This document shows positions 32,316 through 41,246 of a stretch of DNA of 64,000 nucleotides, in pieces. Source of the DNA: MED-G105 sp965263305 (GTDB lineage: Bacteria; Pseudomonadota; Alphaproteobacteria; Caulobacterales; Parvularculaceae); NCBI GenBank assembly GCA_965263305.1, contig OZ253666.1, positions 1,240,001-1,304,000 on the forward strand, given 5' to 3'. A program made the position numbers and the translations under genes. The notes under the pieces are model-generated. The model was given only the letters and a program-made list of their open reading frames with translations, made no database searches and was not told where the DNA came from. How positions within the stretch are numbered: the first letter of the stretch is position 1; the number at the start of each line of letters is the position of its first letter.

Positions 32316-33623
32316 TTATTCGTCGATGTCAGAAACCTCTTCATCATCGATCTCTTCTTCCGGCTCGTCGTCTGCGAAGAGTAGGTCTTCTGGAGCTTGC
32401 AGACGGACAACACCGACACGTTCGCTATATAGGGTCTCCCCCGTATCGCCGCGTTGCGCTTTGTAAATTACGCCGCCGATATCGGACTTTCCTTTGCGCA
32501 CCTCGTAGCGATAAGACGCAACGCCATTGGCGTCAGCCGTCACGGTGCGCGGCGTGTCGCGGTCAGCGGCCGAGCGACCGCGGTAGAATGTAACCGGCGT
32601 GCCAGCCTTCAAAGAGTCCACCGACACAACAACCGTTTCGCCCGGGCGGATGGCGGTCTTACTGACGTATAGGCTCGGCTTTACCCGCGAGCGCTTCGAC
32701 GGTGTCGACGCGGTCACTGGCTTTAAATTATACGGCATGTGGGATTTCACGATGTCGTAGGCGCCCTCGCCTGAGTCATCAATGTAAAGATCAGCTTCAA
32801 TCTCCCACCCAGATGAAGGAGCGAGACGCGCCGCAGCTGATGGTGGGATGCTTGGTATAGCTCGGGTTACAGCGCGGGATGGCGCCGATGATGGCGCGGC
32901 GGACCGCCCCGTTGGATGTTGCGAGATTCCACCACCGAGGGTGAGCTTATCCGGCGCCGGTAGCCACAAGGTGGCGCCTGGCTTCAGCGTAGCGCGCGCT
33001 TCGACGATGCCGGGGTTCATCACCAATAGGTGTTCTGCTTCCATATTGTGGCGATAGGCGACGTTCTGGACCGTATCACCGGGCTTAACCGTGTAAGCGT
33101 CCGCGATCTCGCGCATCAATTCGAGCGCGGCGGCGTTCCCATTCAAATTGATGCCTGACGGCACAGCGACCAAGCTGCCGGTTTGAACGAAATAGGGATT
33201 GTTCAGACCCGGATTAAATTGAACCAGATGGGAGAACGGCACATCGCATAAATCAGCAATATCGATGAGGGATTCATCATGGGCGATCGTAATATTGCCC
33301 TCGCAATTGCCGTCGAATTGCTCGGCGACGGCGGCGGGATAAATACTGCGCGCATACCGCGCTGCTTCGATCCCGGAAAACTCGCCCAATTCAAGCGGGG
33401 CGTCCGTTGCGGCGATCACCTGACGTGGGGCCGGTAACCCCTCCGTTCTTGCGTAGCGATGTTCCGCGCCAGAGGCTTCGGCAGCCGCTGTGATATCAAA
33501 ACGAGGCGCTTCTTCCTGATAGGCGCAGCCCGCCGCCAACATGAGCGCCGCGCAAAGCCCCACCGGCTTGGCGCCTGCCCGTAATTTCGTGATGGAATTC
33601 AAAAACTTATCAGCAGCATGCAT
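32316..33623 (-). CDS. LysM-domain lipoprotein
   Basis: A 435-residue envelope lipoprotein with lipobox LAAGC (Cys33). There are two LysM modules: a divergent one (about 108-155, ITIAHDESLIDIADLCDVPF) and a clear one (about 177-222, YTVKPGDTVQNVAYRHNM). Then come a Ser/Pro-rich linker, a bacterial Ig-like domain (about 310-400, KTAIRPGETVVVSVDSLKAG) and a very acidic tail (DDEPEEEIDDEEVSDIDE). LysM binds peptidoglycan. The start at 33623 has AGGGGAG eight bases upstream. No catalytic peptidase domain is visible, so it is likely structural or an adaptor. Confidence 0.88.
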   Translation of the reverse strand: MHAADKFLNSITKLRAGAKPVGLCAALMLAAGCAYQEEAPRFDITAAAEASGAEHRYARTEGLPAPRQVIAATDAPLELGEFSGIEAARYARSIYPAAVAEQFDGNCEGNITIAHDESLIDIADLCDVPFSHLVQFNPGLNNPYFVQTGSLVAVPSGINLNGNAAALELMREIADAYTVKPGDTVQNVAYRHNMEAEHLLVMNPGIVEARATLKPGATLWLPAPDKLTLGGGISQHPTGRSAAPSSAPSRAVTRAIPSIPPSAAARLAPSSGWEIEADLYIDDSGEGAYDIVKSHMPYNLKPVTASTPSKRSRVKPSLYVSKTAIRPGETVVVSVDSLKAGTPVTFYRGRSAADRDTPRTVTADANGVASYRYEVRKGKSDIGGVIYKAQRGDTGETLYSERVGVVRLQAPEDLLFADDEPEEEIDDEEVSDIDE

Positions 33624-33967
33624 AACGCGCGCTCCCCTGGCGGCTTCATAAAAGGATCCGGTCACCCTTCGAATGACCAAAATCCTACCTCGTTTGACCA
33701 CATTAACCAACTTTTCTGCAACACGCACGCATGAAAGCACGCAAATAACGATGAAAGGCGATTTGTGCCGCCGCGACGCTCAATCGCTGATTTTTCAACC
33801 GCTTGTAGCAGGCGAGGCGCTAATGGGGCCTTGCAACTTGACCAACCCTGGCCCAGAGGAAGGGAGAGAGAGAGAGGCAGATCGGACGCAACCGAATGCG
33901 TTGACCATGACCGATCACCTATCGATCATCTAACCCGCTGTTTTCATTCATTATTGTTGTGACTTCC
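33624..33967. other. Divergent intergenic region LysM lipoprotein / marC
   Basis: 344 bases without a recognised gene. A purine run of GA repeats lies at about 33862-33877. No good terminator or operator was found. It should carry both promoters. Confidence 0.35.
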
Positions 33968-34615
33968 ATGCTTGACGCATTTCTCACCCCGTTTGCGACC
34001 GCTTTTGTGACGCTGTTCATCATGATCGACCCGATCCTGGTGACGCCGATTTTTGCGGCGCTCACCCGGGAGGACAGCGGATCGGACAGGTTGAAAATCG
34101 CCATCCAGGCGTCCCTCTACTCCGCGGCTATTTTGGGCTTTTTTGGCTTCGCGGGCGCGGCGCTCCTCCATCATTTGGGCGTCACCCAGGCGGCGTTTCG
34201 CGCCGCCATGGGGGTGATCCTCTTCATCATGGGCTATCGCATGTTCTTCGACCCGGATTCCGAGACCCAAGCCAAGACACCGGGGCCCAAAGCCTCGGCC
34301 CGGGAGAATATCGCGTTCTTCCCGCTTGCGATCCCGATGCTCGCGGGGCCAGGCGCCATTGCCACCATGATGCTCCTTATGGGACCGACCAAAACGACGC
34401 CTGAACGCGCGGCCGCGATTAGCGCCGCCGTGGTTGTGCTCGCCATCGCAGTCTTGATGATGAATTTTGCGAGCCGCATCGGCGAAGCCTTGGGACGCAC
34501 CGGCATGAACGCCATCACCCGTCTTCTGGGCATGCTCCTCATGGCGCTGTCGGCGCAATATGTGTTCGACGGCGTGCGCGGCGGTGTTCTCATGGGGGAA
34601 ACGGCGATAGGCTAA
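33968..34615 (+). CDS. MarC-family integral membrane protein
   Basis: A 215-residue protein with six membrane helices and the MarC-family features FVTLFIMIDPILVTPIF near the start, FFPLAIPMLAGPGAI in the middle and NAITRLLGMLLMALSAQ near the end. The family was once linked to antibiotic resistance, but no transport substrate is established. A GTG three codons upstream is an alternative start; neither has a good Shine-Dalgarno. Probably co-transcribed with the DUF1801-like gene 30 bases later. Confidence 0.92.
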   Translation: MLDAFLTPFATAFVTLFIMIDPILVTPIFAALTREDSGSDRLKIAIQASLYSAAILGFFGFAGAALLHHLGVTQAAFRAAMGVILFIMGYRMFFDPDSETQAKTPGPKASARENIAFFPLAIPMLAGPGAIATMMLLMGPTKTTPERAAAISAAVVVLAIAVLMMNFASRIGEALGRTGMNAITRLLGMLLMALSAQYVFDGVRGGVLMGETAIG

Positions 34616-34645
34616 CGCATCAAACAAGGGAGGCGATTGTCAACC

Positions 34646-35038
34646 ATGGCGTCTTTTATTGATGAGCTACAAGGCGAAGAACAGGATTTCGCGGCACAAT
34701 TGCGGGCGATCATTCTGCGCCATGACAAATCGGTTGAAGAAGCGCCGGGCGCGATCATGGGCGCGAAGAATGCGCTTTGTTACAATGAGCAAGACATTTT
34801 TAAATATGGCTTGGCGCTGACGAAGTCCGGGTTCACCGTGCATTCCATGGTGATGTACGCCAATGCCGACGTCGCGGCGACAGCGAAAGAAACCTTAAGC
34901 GGCGTTAAATTTCAAAAAGGGTGCTTCAACATCAAGGATTGGCAGAGCTTCGATTTGAAGGCGTTCGACGCGTTTATGCGCCTTAGTGCGAAGACGGATT
35001 TTAGCCCCGTCATCGAGCATTACAAACGTAAGAAATAA
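34646..35038 (+). CDS. DUF1801-like small protein
   Basis: A 130-residue soluble protein resembling the DUF1801/YdhG fold: an N-terminal helix pair (SFIDELQGEEQDFAAQLRAIIL), then a beta-rich half (ALCYNEQDIFKYGLALTKSGFTVHSM) and a C-terminal helix ending in a Lys-rich tail. The family has no firm function. GGGAGG lies 12 bases before the ATG and only 3 before a TTG at 34637, so the start is uncertain by three codons. Confidence 0.65.
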   Translation: MASFIDELQGEEQDFAAQLRAIILRHDKSVEEAPGAIMGAKNALCYNEQDIFKYGLALTKSGFTVHSMVMYANADVAATAKETLSGVKFQKGCFNIKDWQSFDLKAFDAFMRLSAKTDFSPVIEHYKRKK

Positions 35039-35073
35039 CGACCCTCACCGCCCCCTAATGGGCAGACGTACCG

Positions 35074-36339
35074 CTATTCAGGCGCTGGCGCTTTACGCAA
35101 TGCTGCGGCGGTTTTTTCGACGTCGCGCATGACCCGTAGGAGATTCCCACTCCATATCTTTTGAATTTGCTCTTCCGTATACCCTCGGCGAACAAGCTCT
35201 CGCGTGACGTTTAACGTCTTGCTGGCGTTCTCCCATCCAACGACACCGCCGCCGCCATCAAAATCAGAGGCGATCCCGACATGATCGATGCCGGCGACTT
35301 TCACAGCGTGGTCGATATGATCGACGAGGTTACCGACATTCGCACGGCGTTCGATCTTCCACATGCCGTTGAGTCTTTCCTCATATTCTGCGCGGACCTC
35401 AGGGGTCGCAGCCGCACGCTGATCGGCGGTCTCCAACCCCAATTCCCGGCGCAACTCATCGCGAAAGCTGAGCTGCATTTCCGTGAACGGCTTTACGTAA
35501 TTGTCGAAGGCTACAATCTGCACAACCCCGCCGTTTTCCGCGAGGGCGCTTAATTGTTCATCGTCCAGATTACGCGCCGAATCAGCGATCGCCTTCACCC
35601 CGGAATGGGACGCGATTACCGGCGCCGCAGACATCGCCACGGCCTGCATCATGGTTTTTTTTCCCGAATGGGAGACATCCACCATGATACCCGATCGATT
35701 TAATTCTTTTACAAGGTCACGTCCCCTGTCCGACAAGCCGCCATATTTTTCTTCCTCATCTCCAAGCGCGGGGTTTGGGTTGGAAGAATCGCCAAATTGG
35801 TTATGGCCAAAATGGGTGATGCCGACATAACGCACACCCTCCGCATGCCACAGATCGAGTTGATCTACGGCGTCATGTAATGGGAATGCATTCTCCATAC
35901 CGATGAGCGCCGCCCGCCGACCGGATTTGACGATACGCGCCACATCACGGGCGTTACGCACCATCGCAATTTCCTTCGGATACGCGCCGACCATTCTGGT
36001 AATCGCGTCAAGTCGGGTGCGAGCGATATCAGCCGCTGCCGCATATCCTTCGGGCGTCAACGGTCCCTGAGGCGTGTAAACAATAAAGAACGCCGCATCT
36101 AAGCCCCCGGCCCGCATTTTGGGCAAATCGACTTGTAGAGAGGTAAAGCCGCCAGGGTCCGCCTCATGGGTGGCGTAATTCAAAGGAACATCAACATGAG
36201 TATCGAGAGCGATGACGCTGTCATGAATAATCCGCGCGGCGGCTTCCTGCGCAAGATCCTCAAGCGGTTGCGCGCTGGCGAACGCCATGGATACGATCGA
36301 TGCTGTACTGATAGCCGTCAGCAATTGAAGTATTCTCAT
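35074..36339 (-). CDS. Membrane dipeptidase, peptidase family M19
   Basis: A 421-residue exported metallo-dipeptidase (renal dipeptidase family). A signal peptide (1-23, ending AFASA) is followed by a TIM-barrel with zinc ligands HxD in DTHVDVP, the bridging Glu in GMENAF, and His in DVSHSG and ASHSGVKAI; GIASDFDGGGG closes the site. The family cleaves dipeptides, including D-amino-acid-containing ones, in the periplasm, a likely role in peptide or peptidoglycan fragment use. Convergent with the DUF1801-like gene. Confidence 0.96.
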   Translation of the reverse strand: MRILQLLTAISTASIVSMAFASAQPLEDLAQEAAARIIHDSVIALDTHVDVPLNYATHEADPGGFTSLQVDLPKMRAGGLDAAFFIVYTPQGPLTPEGYAAAADIARTRLDAITRMVGAYPKEIAMVRNARDVARIVKSGRRAALIGMENAFPLHDAVDQLDLWHAEGVRYVGITHFGHNQFGDSSNPNPALGDEEEKYGGLSDRGRDLVKELNRSGIMVDVSHSGKKTMMQAVAMSAAPVIASHSGVKAIADSARNLDDEQLSALAENGGVVQIVAFDNYVKPFTEMQLSFRDELRRELGLETADQRAAATPEVRAEYEERLNGMWKIERRANVGNLVDHIDHAVKVAGIDHVGIASDFDGGGGVVGWENASKTLNVTRELVRRGYTEEQIQKIWSGNLLRVMRDVEKTAAALRKAPAPE

Positions 36340-36385
36340 TTTAATCGCTACTCCTCATCTCGTTCGTTCACGCCGGACTACCGGA

Positions 36386-37723
36386 CTAGATTGTCGCTGG
36401 CTTAAAACCGATTACCCGATCGCCAAATTCATGGGCGTATCGCCGCATTTCATCAAGGGCCTCGTCGAAATAGGCGTCATTCAAAACGCGGGAGGCGTCA
36501 ACCGTATCATTCTTTTCTGAAGCAATCTGTACCGCCCGAAAGACCCATTCGCGCAAAAACGCCTGGGTGGCGCCGTCGCCCATCTCGGTCACCGCATCGA
36601 TATCCAAGGATGAAAGATCATAGTCCTTTAGATATTCCAACAAATACCGTTTGCGTAAGGCTTTATTCGGTGGCCCAAGATAAACACACTGACTGATGCG
36701 GCCAGGTCGATCTTTGATCGCCGATTCGATACGTTCCAATGAATTCGTGGTGATCACAACCCCGATCTCGTCATTACGGCGCAACCCATCCATCTGGTCA
36801 AGTAGTTCCGCTAAAAGCCCCGTATGGTGATTAATATCCCGCGACGAGAAGATAAGATCAGCATCCTCCAGGAAAAGGACCGTCGGCGCATATAGCCGCG
36901 CAATGGAAAAGATCGCCGCGATCTGCGCGAGAGCATTGCCCGTGGCGAAGATCTTCGTCGTGTCAGGCATCGTGCCGCATAAATAGCGACAGGCGTGGGT
37001 TTTGCCGGTTCCCGGCGGGCCAAACATCAACACCCCCCGACGTATCGGCACCCCTAATTCGGACAATATCTCGCGATTGTCGTGGAGATCAACAATGTTC
37101 CGATGCAACATTTTCTTGAAGTCGTCTTCGACAATAAAACTCTCCGCCGGCACGGGCGGTTGCGCGTGGAACAAAACCTGTAACCGCTCAGCCTTCTCCA
37201 TATCCCCATATTCATCGGTCTTCCCGGCTTCATAGGAGATGCGCAGGGTTCGCTTTTTGTAAATGGAATCCGTGACGCTGCGCCGAAGGATTTGGTCTTT
37301 CGCGCTATCGCAAACCGCCGGGTCATTGCTGGCGATTTCCAAAATGGCTTTGTCGCGATATTCATCATAGCGCAAACGAATAATTGCGGGGCCGTCATCG
37401 GCGTTTTCATAGGTCCAAAAACTGCCCGTCGGCAGGCTGACCTCTTTTTCTGGCGCCGTTGGCCAGGTGGTTCGCTTCGCTGTGGTCGTGGGCCTGACGT
37501 CGTGCTGATTTTGCTTTGGTGACAGGAGCACGGTGAGGTCCACAAAGGACTCATATTCAAGCCGCGCCGCTTTCGGTGGAAAGGCCGCTTCAACCGCCCG
37601 CCATAAATCGACATAACGGTAAGAAGGCAGAACCGCCTGGCTCACCTTTAACTTCGGCAAGTGCACGCCAGGCATGCGCTTGGAAAGAACGTCGGGAATT
37701 TCCGGAGGTCTTGCGCCAAACAT
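36386..37723 (-). CDS. AAA-family ATPase coupled to hisS
   Basis: A 445-residue protein: an N-terminal region of about 195 residues of unknown fold, and one classical AAA module (about 200-420) with Walker A GPPGTGKT at 235-242, Walker B VLFLEDAD at 282-289, sensor 1 in VVITTNSLE and arginine fingers in DRPGR (339, 342). There is no protease, membrane or zinc domain, unlike FtsH. It resembles single-ring AAA remodelers of the BCS1/proteasomal type. Its ATG shares one base with the hisS stop (TAATG), so it is co-translated with an essential gene. The substrate is unknown. Confidence 0.9.
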   Translation of the reverse strand: MFGARPPEIPDVLSKRMPGVHLPKLKVSQAVLPSYRYVDLWRAVEAAFPPKAARLEYESFVDLTVLLSPKQNQHDVRPTTTAKRTTWPTAPEKEVSLPTGSFWTYENADDGPAIIRLRYDEYRDKAILEIASNDPAVCDSAKDQILRRSVTDSIYKKRTLRISYEAGKTDEYGDMEKAERLQVLFHAQPPVPAESFIVEDDFKKMLHRNIVDLHDNREILSELGVPIRRGVLMFGPPGTGKTHACRYLCGTMPDTTKIFATGNALAQIAAIFSIARLYAPTVLFLEDADLIFSSRDINHHTGLLAELLDQMDGLRRNDEIGVVITTNSLERIESAIKDRPGRISQCVYLGPPNKALRKRYLLEYLKDYDLSSLDIDAVTEMGDGATQAFLREWVFRAVQIASEKNDTVDASRVLNDAYFDEALDEMRRYAHEFGDRVIGFKPATI

Positions 37724-39213
37724 TATGACGATAACACCTGTTTAACGACCGCCGCCAATTCATGGCGCGGCGCCGTCACTTGCGCCCGTTGGCCTTCGCG
37801 CCATTCGGTATTGTCTTTGATATCCGCCGACATTTTTGCGCCGAGGACCAAATCTTTTACCGTCACTTCGCCACGGGCGCGCTCATCTTCACCCTGAATA
37901 ACAGCGATGGGCGCTCGTCGTTTGTCGGCGTATTTTAGTTGTTTCGCAAAATTCGCGCCGCCGAGATAAACTTCGGCCCTTATCCCAGCCGCACGCAATT
38001 CCGCCGCCATTTCCTGATAGGCCGCCATCTGATCTTTTTCGAGAGCGAGAACAATAACAGGCCCAGCGTTTTGAGCGGCATCACCCTGTAAAAGTTCAAG
38101 GGCCGCTAATAAGCGCGAGACGCCCACGGAAACGCCGACCGCCGGCACCTCCACGCCTTTAAATCGTTTCACCAGCCCATCATATCGACCGCCGGACGCA
38201 ATCGAGCCCATCCGGACGGGTCGTCCTTTCGGGTCCTTCAAATCTGCGTTTAGCTCGCCTTCAAAAACGGGGCCCGTATAATACTCCAATCCTCGTATGA
38301 CGGAGAGGTCAATCACCGCGCGGGTTTCATCAAGCCCCATGGCGGAAAGCTGCGCGCTCATCGTGGCCAAGGTCTCGACGCCTTTAGCGCCCGCCTCAGA
38401 CCCGCCGATAAGGTCCGCCAGGCGATCGCAAGTCGCGGCATTTGTACTCGCCGTCGCCGCCATGAAATCCATAACACGATCGATCGCGGCGTCGCTTAAG
38501 TTAGCCCCTTCCGTATAATCACCGGATTCATCTTTGCGCCCCTCGCCGAGCAGCAAACGCACGCCGTCCGTTCCCAGACGATCGAGCTTATCCATGGCGC
38601 GCAAGACACCCAGTTTCTTTTCTGCATCACGCTCTTCGTCAACGCCAATAGCGTCCAACAGGCCTGTCAGCACATTGCGATCATTAAATCGGATGACGTA
38701 ACCGCCGGGGCCAAGATCCGCCGGCTCAAGCGCTGCCTCAATCGCCGCCGACAGCATGGCGACGCATTCCACATCGGCATGGGGCGCGGGCGCGCCAACG
38801 CTGTCGGCGTCCATCTGCGTGAATTGACGGAACCGGCCAGGCCCCGGTTTTTCGTTGCGCCAAACCTGGCCCACCGCATAGCGTCGAAACGGCTTCGGCA
38901 GGGCGTCATAGTTTTCGGCGACATAACGAGCGAGCGGCGCCGTCAGGTCGTAGCGCAAGCTCATCCATTGATCATCTTCATCTTGAAGCGAGAAAACGCC
39001 TGCATTCGGCCGTTCGACATCGGGCAAAAATTTGCCGAGAGCGTCCGTGTATTCGAACGCTGGGGTCTCCAGCGGATCAAATCCCCACGCCTCATAAACG
39101 GCCGCGATGCGCTGGAGCATGTCGCGTTCAGCGGCAAGGTCGGCGCCAAAACGGTCGCGGAATCCCTTCGGCAAACGCGCCTTCGGGCGGAAAGTCTTTT
39201 CTTTTTTAGCCAT
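37723..39213 (-). CDS. hisS: Histidyl-tRNA synthetase
   Basis: A 496-residue class II synthetase. Motif 1 is near LARYVAENYDALPKPFRRYAVGQVWRNEK-like residues, motif 2 contains PGPGRFRQFTQMDADSVG, and the histidine-A signature is RGLEYYTGPVFE. The C-terminal anticodon-binding domain includes AELRAAGIRAEVYLGG. The ATG at 39213 precedes the conserved KTFRPKARLPKGFRD; a longer frame from a GTG at 39285 seems unlikely. It is followed without gap by the AAA ATPase gene. Confidence 0.97.
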   Translation of the reverse strand: MAKKEKTFRPKARLPKGFRDRFGADLAAERDMLQRIAAVYEAWGFDPLETPAFEYTDALGKFLPDVERPNAGVFSLQDEDDQWMSLRYDLTAPLARYVAENYDALPKPFRRYAVGQVWRNEKPGPGRFRQFTQMDADSVGAPAPHADVECVAMLSAAIEAALEPADLGPGGYVIRFNDRNVLTGLLDAIGVDEERDAEKKLGVLRAMDKLDRLGTDGVRLLLGEGRKDESGDYTEGANLSDAAIDRVMDFMAATASTNAATCDRLADLIGGSEAGAKGVETLATMSAQLSAMGLDETRAVIDLSVIRGLEYYTGPVFEGELNADLKDPKGRPVRMGSIASGGRYDGLVKRFKGVEVPAVGVSVGVSRLLAALELLQGDAAQNAGPVIVLALEKDQMAAYQEMAAELRAAGIRAEVYLGGANFAKQLKYADKRRAPIAVIQGEDERARGEVTVKDLVLGAKMSADIKDNTEWREGQRAQVTAPRHELAAVVKQVLSS

Positions 39214-39297
39214 GGAGGTGGTCTTATACGAATCTGAAAACGGCGCCAGCCCGTTAGCATAGCCGGACAGCGCCGGTTGATCCACGATGGCTTTGCT

Positions 39298-40062
39298 TTA
39301 ACCGATAAGACCGATGGCGAGACCGCGCAGCGCCGCGGTGACCCGGTCAGACACATTCAGCTTTTCAAAAATTCTTCGCAGGTAAGTGTCCACGGTGTTG
39401 GGGGAAATACCTATGATGTCGGCGATCACTGAGTTACTCTTGCCCTTGGCGACCCATTCAAGAATTTCAATTTCCCGCGCTGAGAGTTTAACGCCATAGG
39501 GCGCCTGCTCATGCAGAATTTTACAATAGGTCAAATGCCCAAATTGCGCCGCCCTTTGAAGCCGGCTGATATCATCACTTGACCATGGTTTTTCATTTTT
39601 GACGCTGGTGTTTTCCGGATCGCCGTCAGGTTCCGGTCCAAGACCAAGGCCAACAAAGCCATTTCGACCATAAGGACCAAAGACGGGCACCGCGATCCCA
39701 TCGCCAATATTCTGCTTATCCAAAACGTCCAGATACTCGATTTCATCTCTCGTGAGCTTCGACATTGATCGCACCTCTGACCACCAAAAGGGGGATGTCG
39801 TCGATAAAGCCCGTTTGGGAATCGGATCGATCTTGTAGTACTGCTTTTTCCAATATTCATGGGCCCAGTCAGCAGGAAATCCATGGGTCCAAACCGCGAA
39901 GCTGGCGTCGTAATCGGACGCGCCCGGCGGCGGCAGATGGTGGTAACTGAGCGTCACCGCCCCCTGCCCGGTAAAAAACAAAATGATGAGATCTTCTAAT
40001 GAAGGAACATCCGTTGTCTCCCTACAACGGGCGCAAAAGGTTTCTATATCCATAGGTTGCAT
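39298..40062 (-). CDS. LuxR-family quorum-sensing regulator (no luxI nearby)
   Basis: A 254-residue LuxR/TraR-type regulator. The N-terminal autoinducer-binding domain keeps all six residues of the acyl-homoserine lactone site at the right spacing: W66, Y70, D79, P80, W94 and G122 (TraR W57, Y61, D70, P71, W85, G113). The C-terminal GerE-type helix-turn-helix (about 190-254) contains LSAREIEILEWVAKGKSN and SPNTVDTYLRRIF. No luxI homologue is present in the window, so it is a solo here. The start is chosen between ATG codons at 40062 and 40053. Confidence 0.92.
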   Translation of the reverse strand: MQPMDIETFCARCRETTDVPSLEDLIILFFTGQGAVTLSYHHLPPPGASDYDASFAVWTHGFPADWAHEYWKKQYYKIDPIPKRALSTTSPFWWSEVRSMSKLTRDEIEYLDVLDKQNIGDGIAVPVFGPYGRNGFVGLGLGPEPDGDPENTSVKNEKPWSSDDISRLQRAAQFGHLTYCKILHEQAPYGVKLSAREIEILEWVAKGKSNSVIADIIGISPNTVDTYLRRIFEKLNVSDRVTAALRGLAIGLIG

Positions 40063-40305
40063 CCCACACCACAATCAGGAACACAGCCCCCCGTTAATCT
40101 TGCCACAACTATCGCGTCGGTTGCCAGCCCGCGGCGGACGAGGGCAACACTTTTTTTCGCGCGGCAAAAATTTTCACTAAGGCAACACATCATAACACAA
40201 CTCGGGCAACGCGCCCCATACTCATTATTAATTCAGTTTACAAATAAATATCCAATTTACTCAACATCTTCGCTACCGGCGCCGTCACCGCTTCTACCGT
40301 CCAGT

Positions 40306-40830
40306 TTAAAAATCGTGATCTAACGCAAGACGATAGAGAGTCAACAAATGATTTGCATCCGGAATGGCCCGATGGGTGCGAGGCGCAATCTCATCGGCGC
40401 GCGCGAATAGCAACTCCTCCCGACCCGCCGCCAAAGGGCGAACCAATCGACCGAAATTTGATAGTTCAAACGACGGTTTAACCCTTGCCGCCTGGTACAA
40501 TTGGTACAGCCAAAACCCATCCCAATCAGGCGCATCACTGTAGACTGATGCAGCGCCAATCCGGTCATTTAACCTTCGACATACCTCTTCAACCGGTTCG
40601 CCTTCTGCATTCAACGTATCAATGTCGAGACCGTGCAATTTTTCTGCCGCCGGATCCCAAGCCGCCATCGACCAACTGTGGTGAGGTCGGATAAGGCAAG
40701 AATCTTGGCTGCCGGCAACATCGACCCAACCTACCTCAACGGGCCAGGATTGGGCGCCAAGACCGGACGCCTCGAAATCGAGAAAAATAAGTCGCTCCCC
40801 CGATACGGAGGTCGAAACGTGAACCGACAA
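40306..40830 (-). CDS. DnaQ-fold 3'-5' exonuclease domain protein
   Basis: A 174-residue DEDD-type exonuclease. Exo I is FLDFEASGL (Asp and Glu), Exo II lies around YSDAPDWDGFW, and Exo III is HRAIPDANHLL, with H and D five residues apart (DEDDh type). It stands alone apart from any polymerase gene. Such single-domain proteins act in RNA or DNA end trimming; the substrate is not evident. A nested palindrome lies just upstream of its start. Confidence 0.85.
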   Translation of the reverse strand: MSVHVSTSVSGERLIFLDFEASGLGAQSWPVEVGWVDVAGSQDSCLIRPHHSWSMAAWDPAAEKLHGLDIDTLNAEGEPVEEVCRRLNDRIGAASVYSDAPDWDGFWLYQLYQAARVKPSFELSNFGRLVRPLAAGREELLFARADEIAPRTHRAIPDANHLLTLYRLALDHDF

Positions 40831-40867
40831 AAAACCTCCTTAACAATGACCAACAGGCGTGGGACCG

Positions 40868-40927
40868 CGTTAGCGATACGCTACCTCTGGTGGTAACTAT
40901 ACCAAACGGTATGACGTATCGTTAACG
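40868..40927. promoter_or_regulatory. Nested inverted repeats upstream of the exonuclease gene
   Basis: Outer arms CGTTAGCGATACG (40868-40880) and CGTATCGTTAACG (40915-40927) match at 12 of 13 positions. Inside, ATACC-AAAC-GGTAT (40899-40912) forms a second palindrome of the size bound by TetR-type regulators. Position fits an operator for the minus-strand exonuclease gene, or a read-through hairpin from the gene before it. Confidence 0.5.
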
Positions 40928-40943
40928 GCGTAAAAAGTCTTCA

Positions 40944-41177
40944 CTATTTTACGCGAAAAACGCCCGTTTCTGCGTCTTGTTCATAATCCAGGACGGCGCC
41001 GACCACGGGGTCTTGGGCGCTCGCTTTATCCCCTGATGCGTTTTCAACATTCATTACTTTGCGCGCCTCATCGAGGGCGCGTTTGATCGTCGGCGCTTTG
41101 CGCGTCACCAGCCGGGCAACCGCTATGGCGCCGCCAACTGTGGCCAATCCGGCCAACAATCCTGTCATCGCACCCAT
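40944..41177 (-). CDS. Small membrane-anchored protein of unknown function
   Basis: A 77-residue protein with one N-terminal hydrophobic Gly/Ala helix (about 2-22), a basic stretch (RLVTRKAPTIKRAL) and an acidic C-terminal half ending AVLDYEQDAETGVFRVK. The ATG at 41177 has GAAAGGA seven bases upstream; a GTG at 41180 is an alternative. No family recognised; short single-helix proteins of this type are common in alphaproteobacteria. Confidence 0.65.
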   Translation of the reverse strand: MGAMTGLLAGLATVGGAIAVARLVTRKAPTIKRALDEARKVMNVENASGDKASAQDPVVGAVLDYEQDAETGVFRVK

Positions 41178-41246
41178 CACGTGTTCCTTTCAATACGGCC
41201 GCTCTAGTTTGCCCCACCGGGATAGCGTCCTACAACCCCGCCATTT

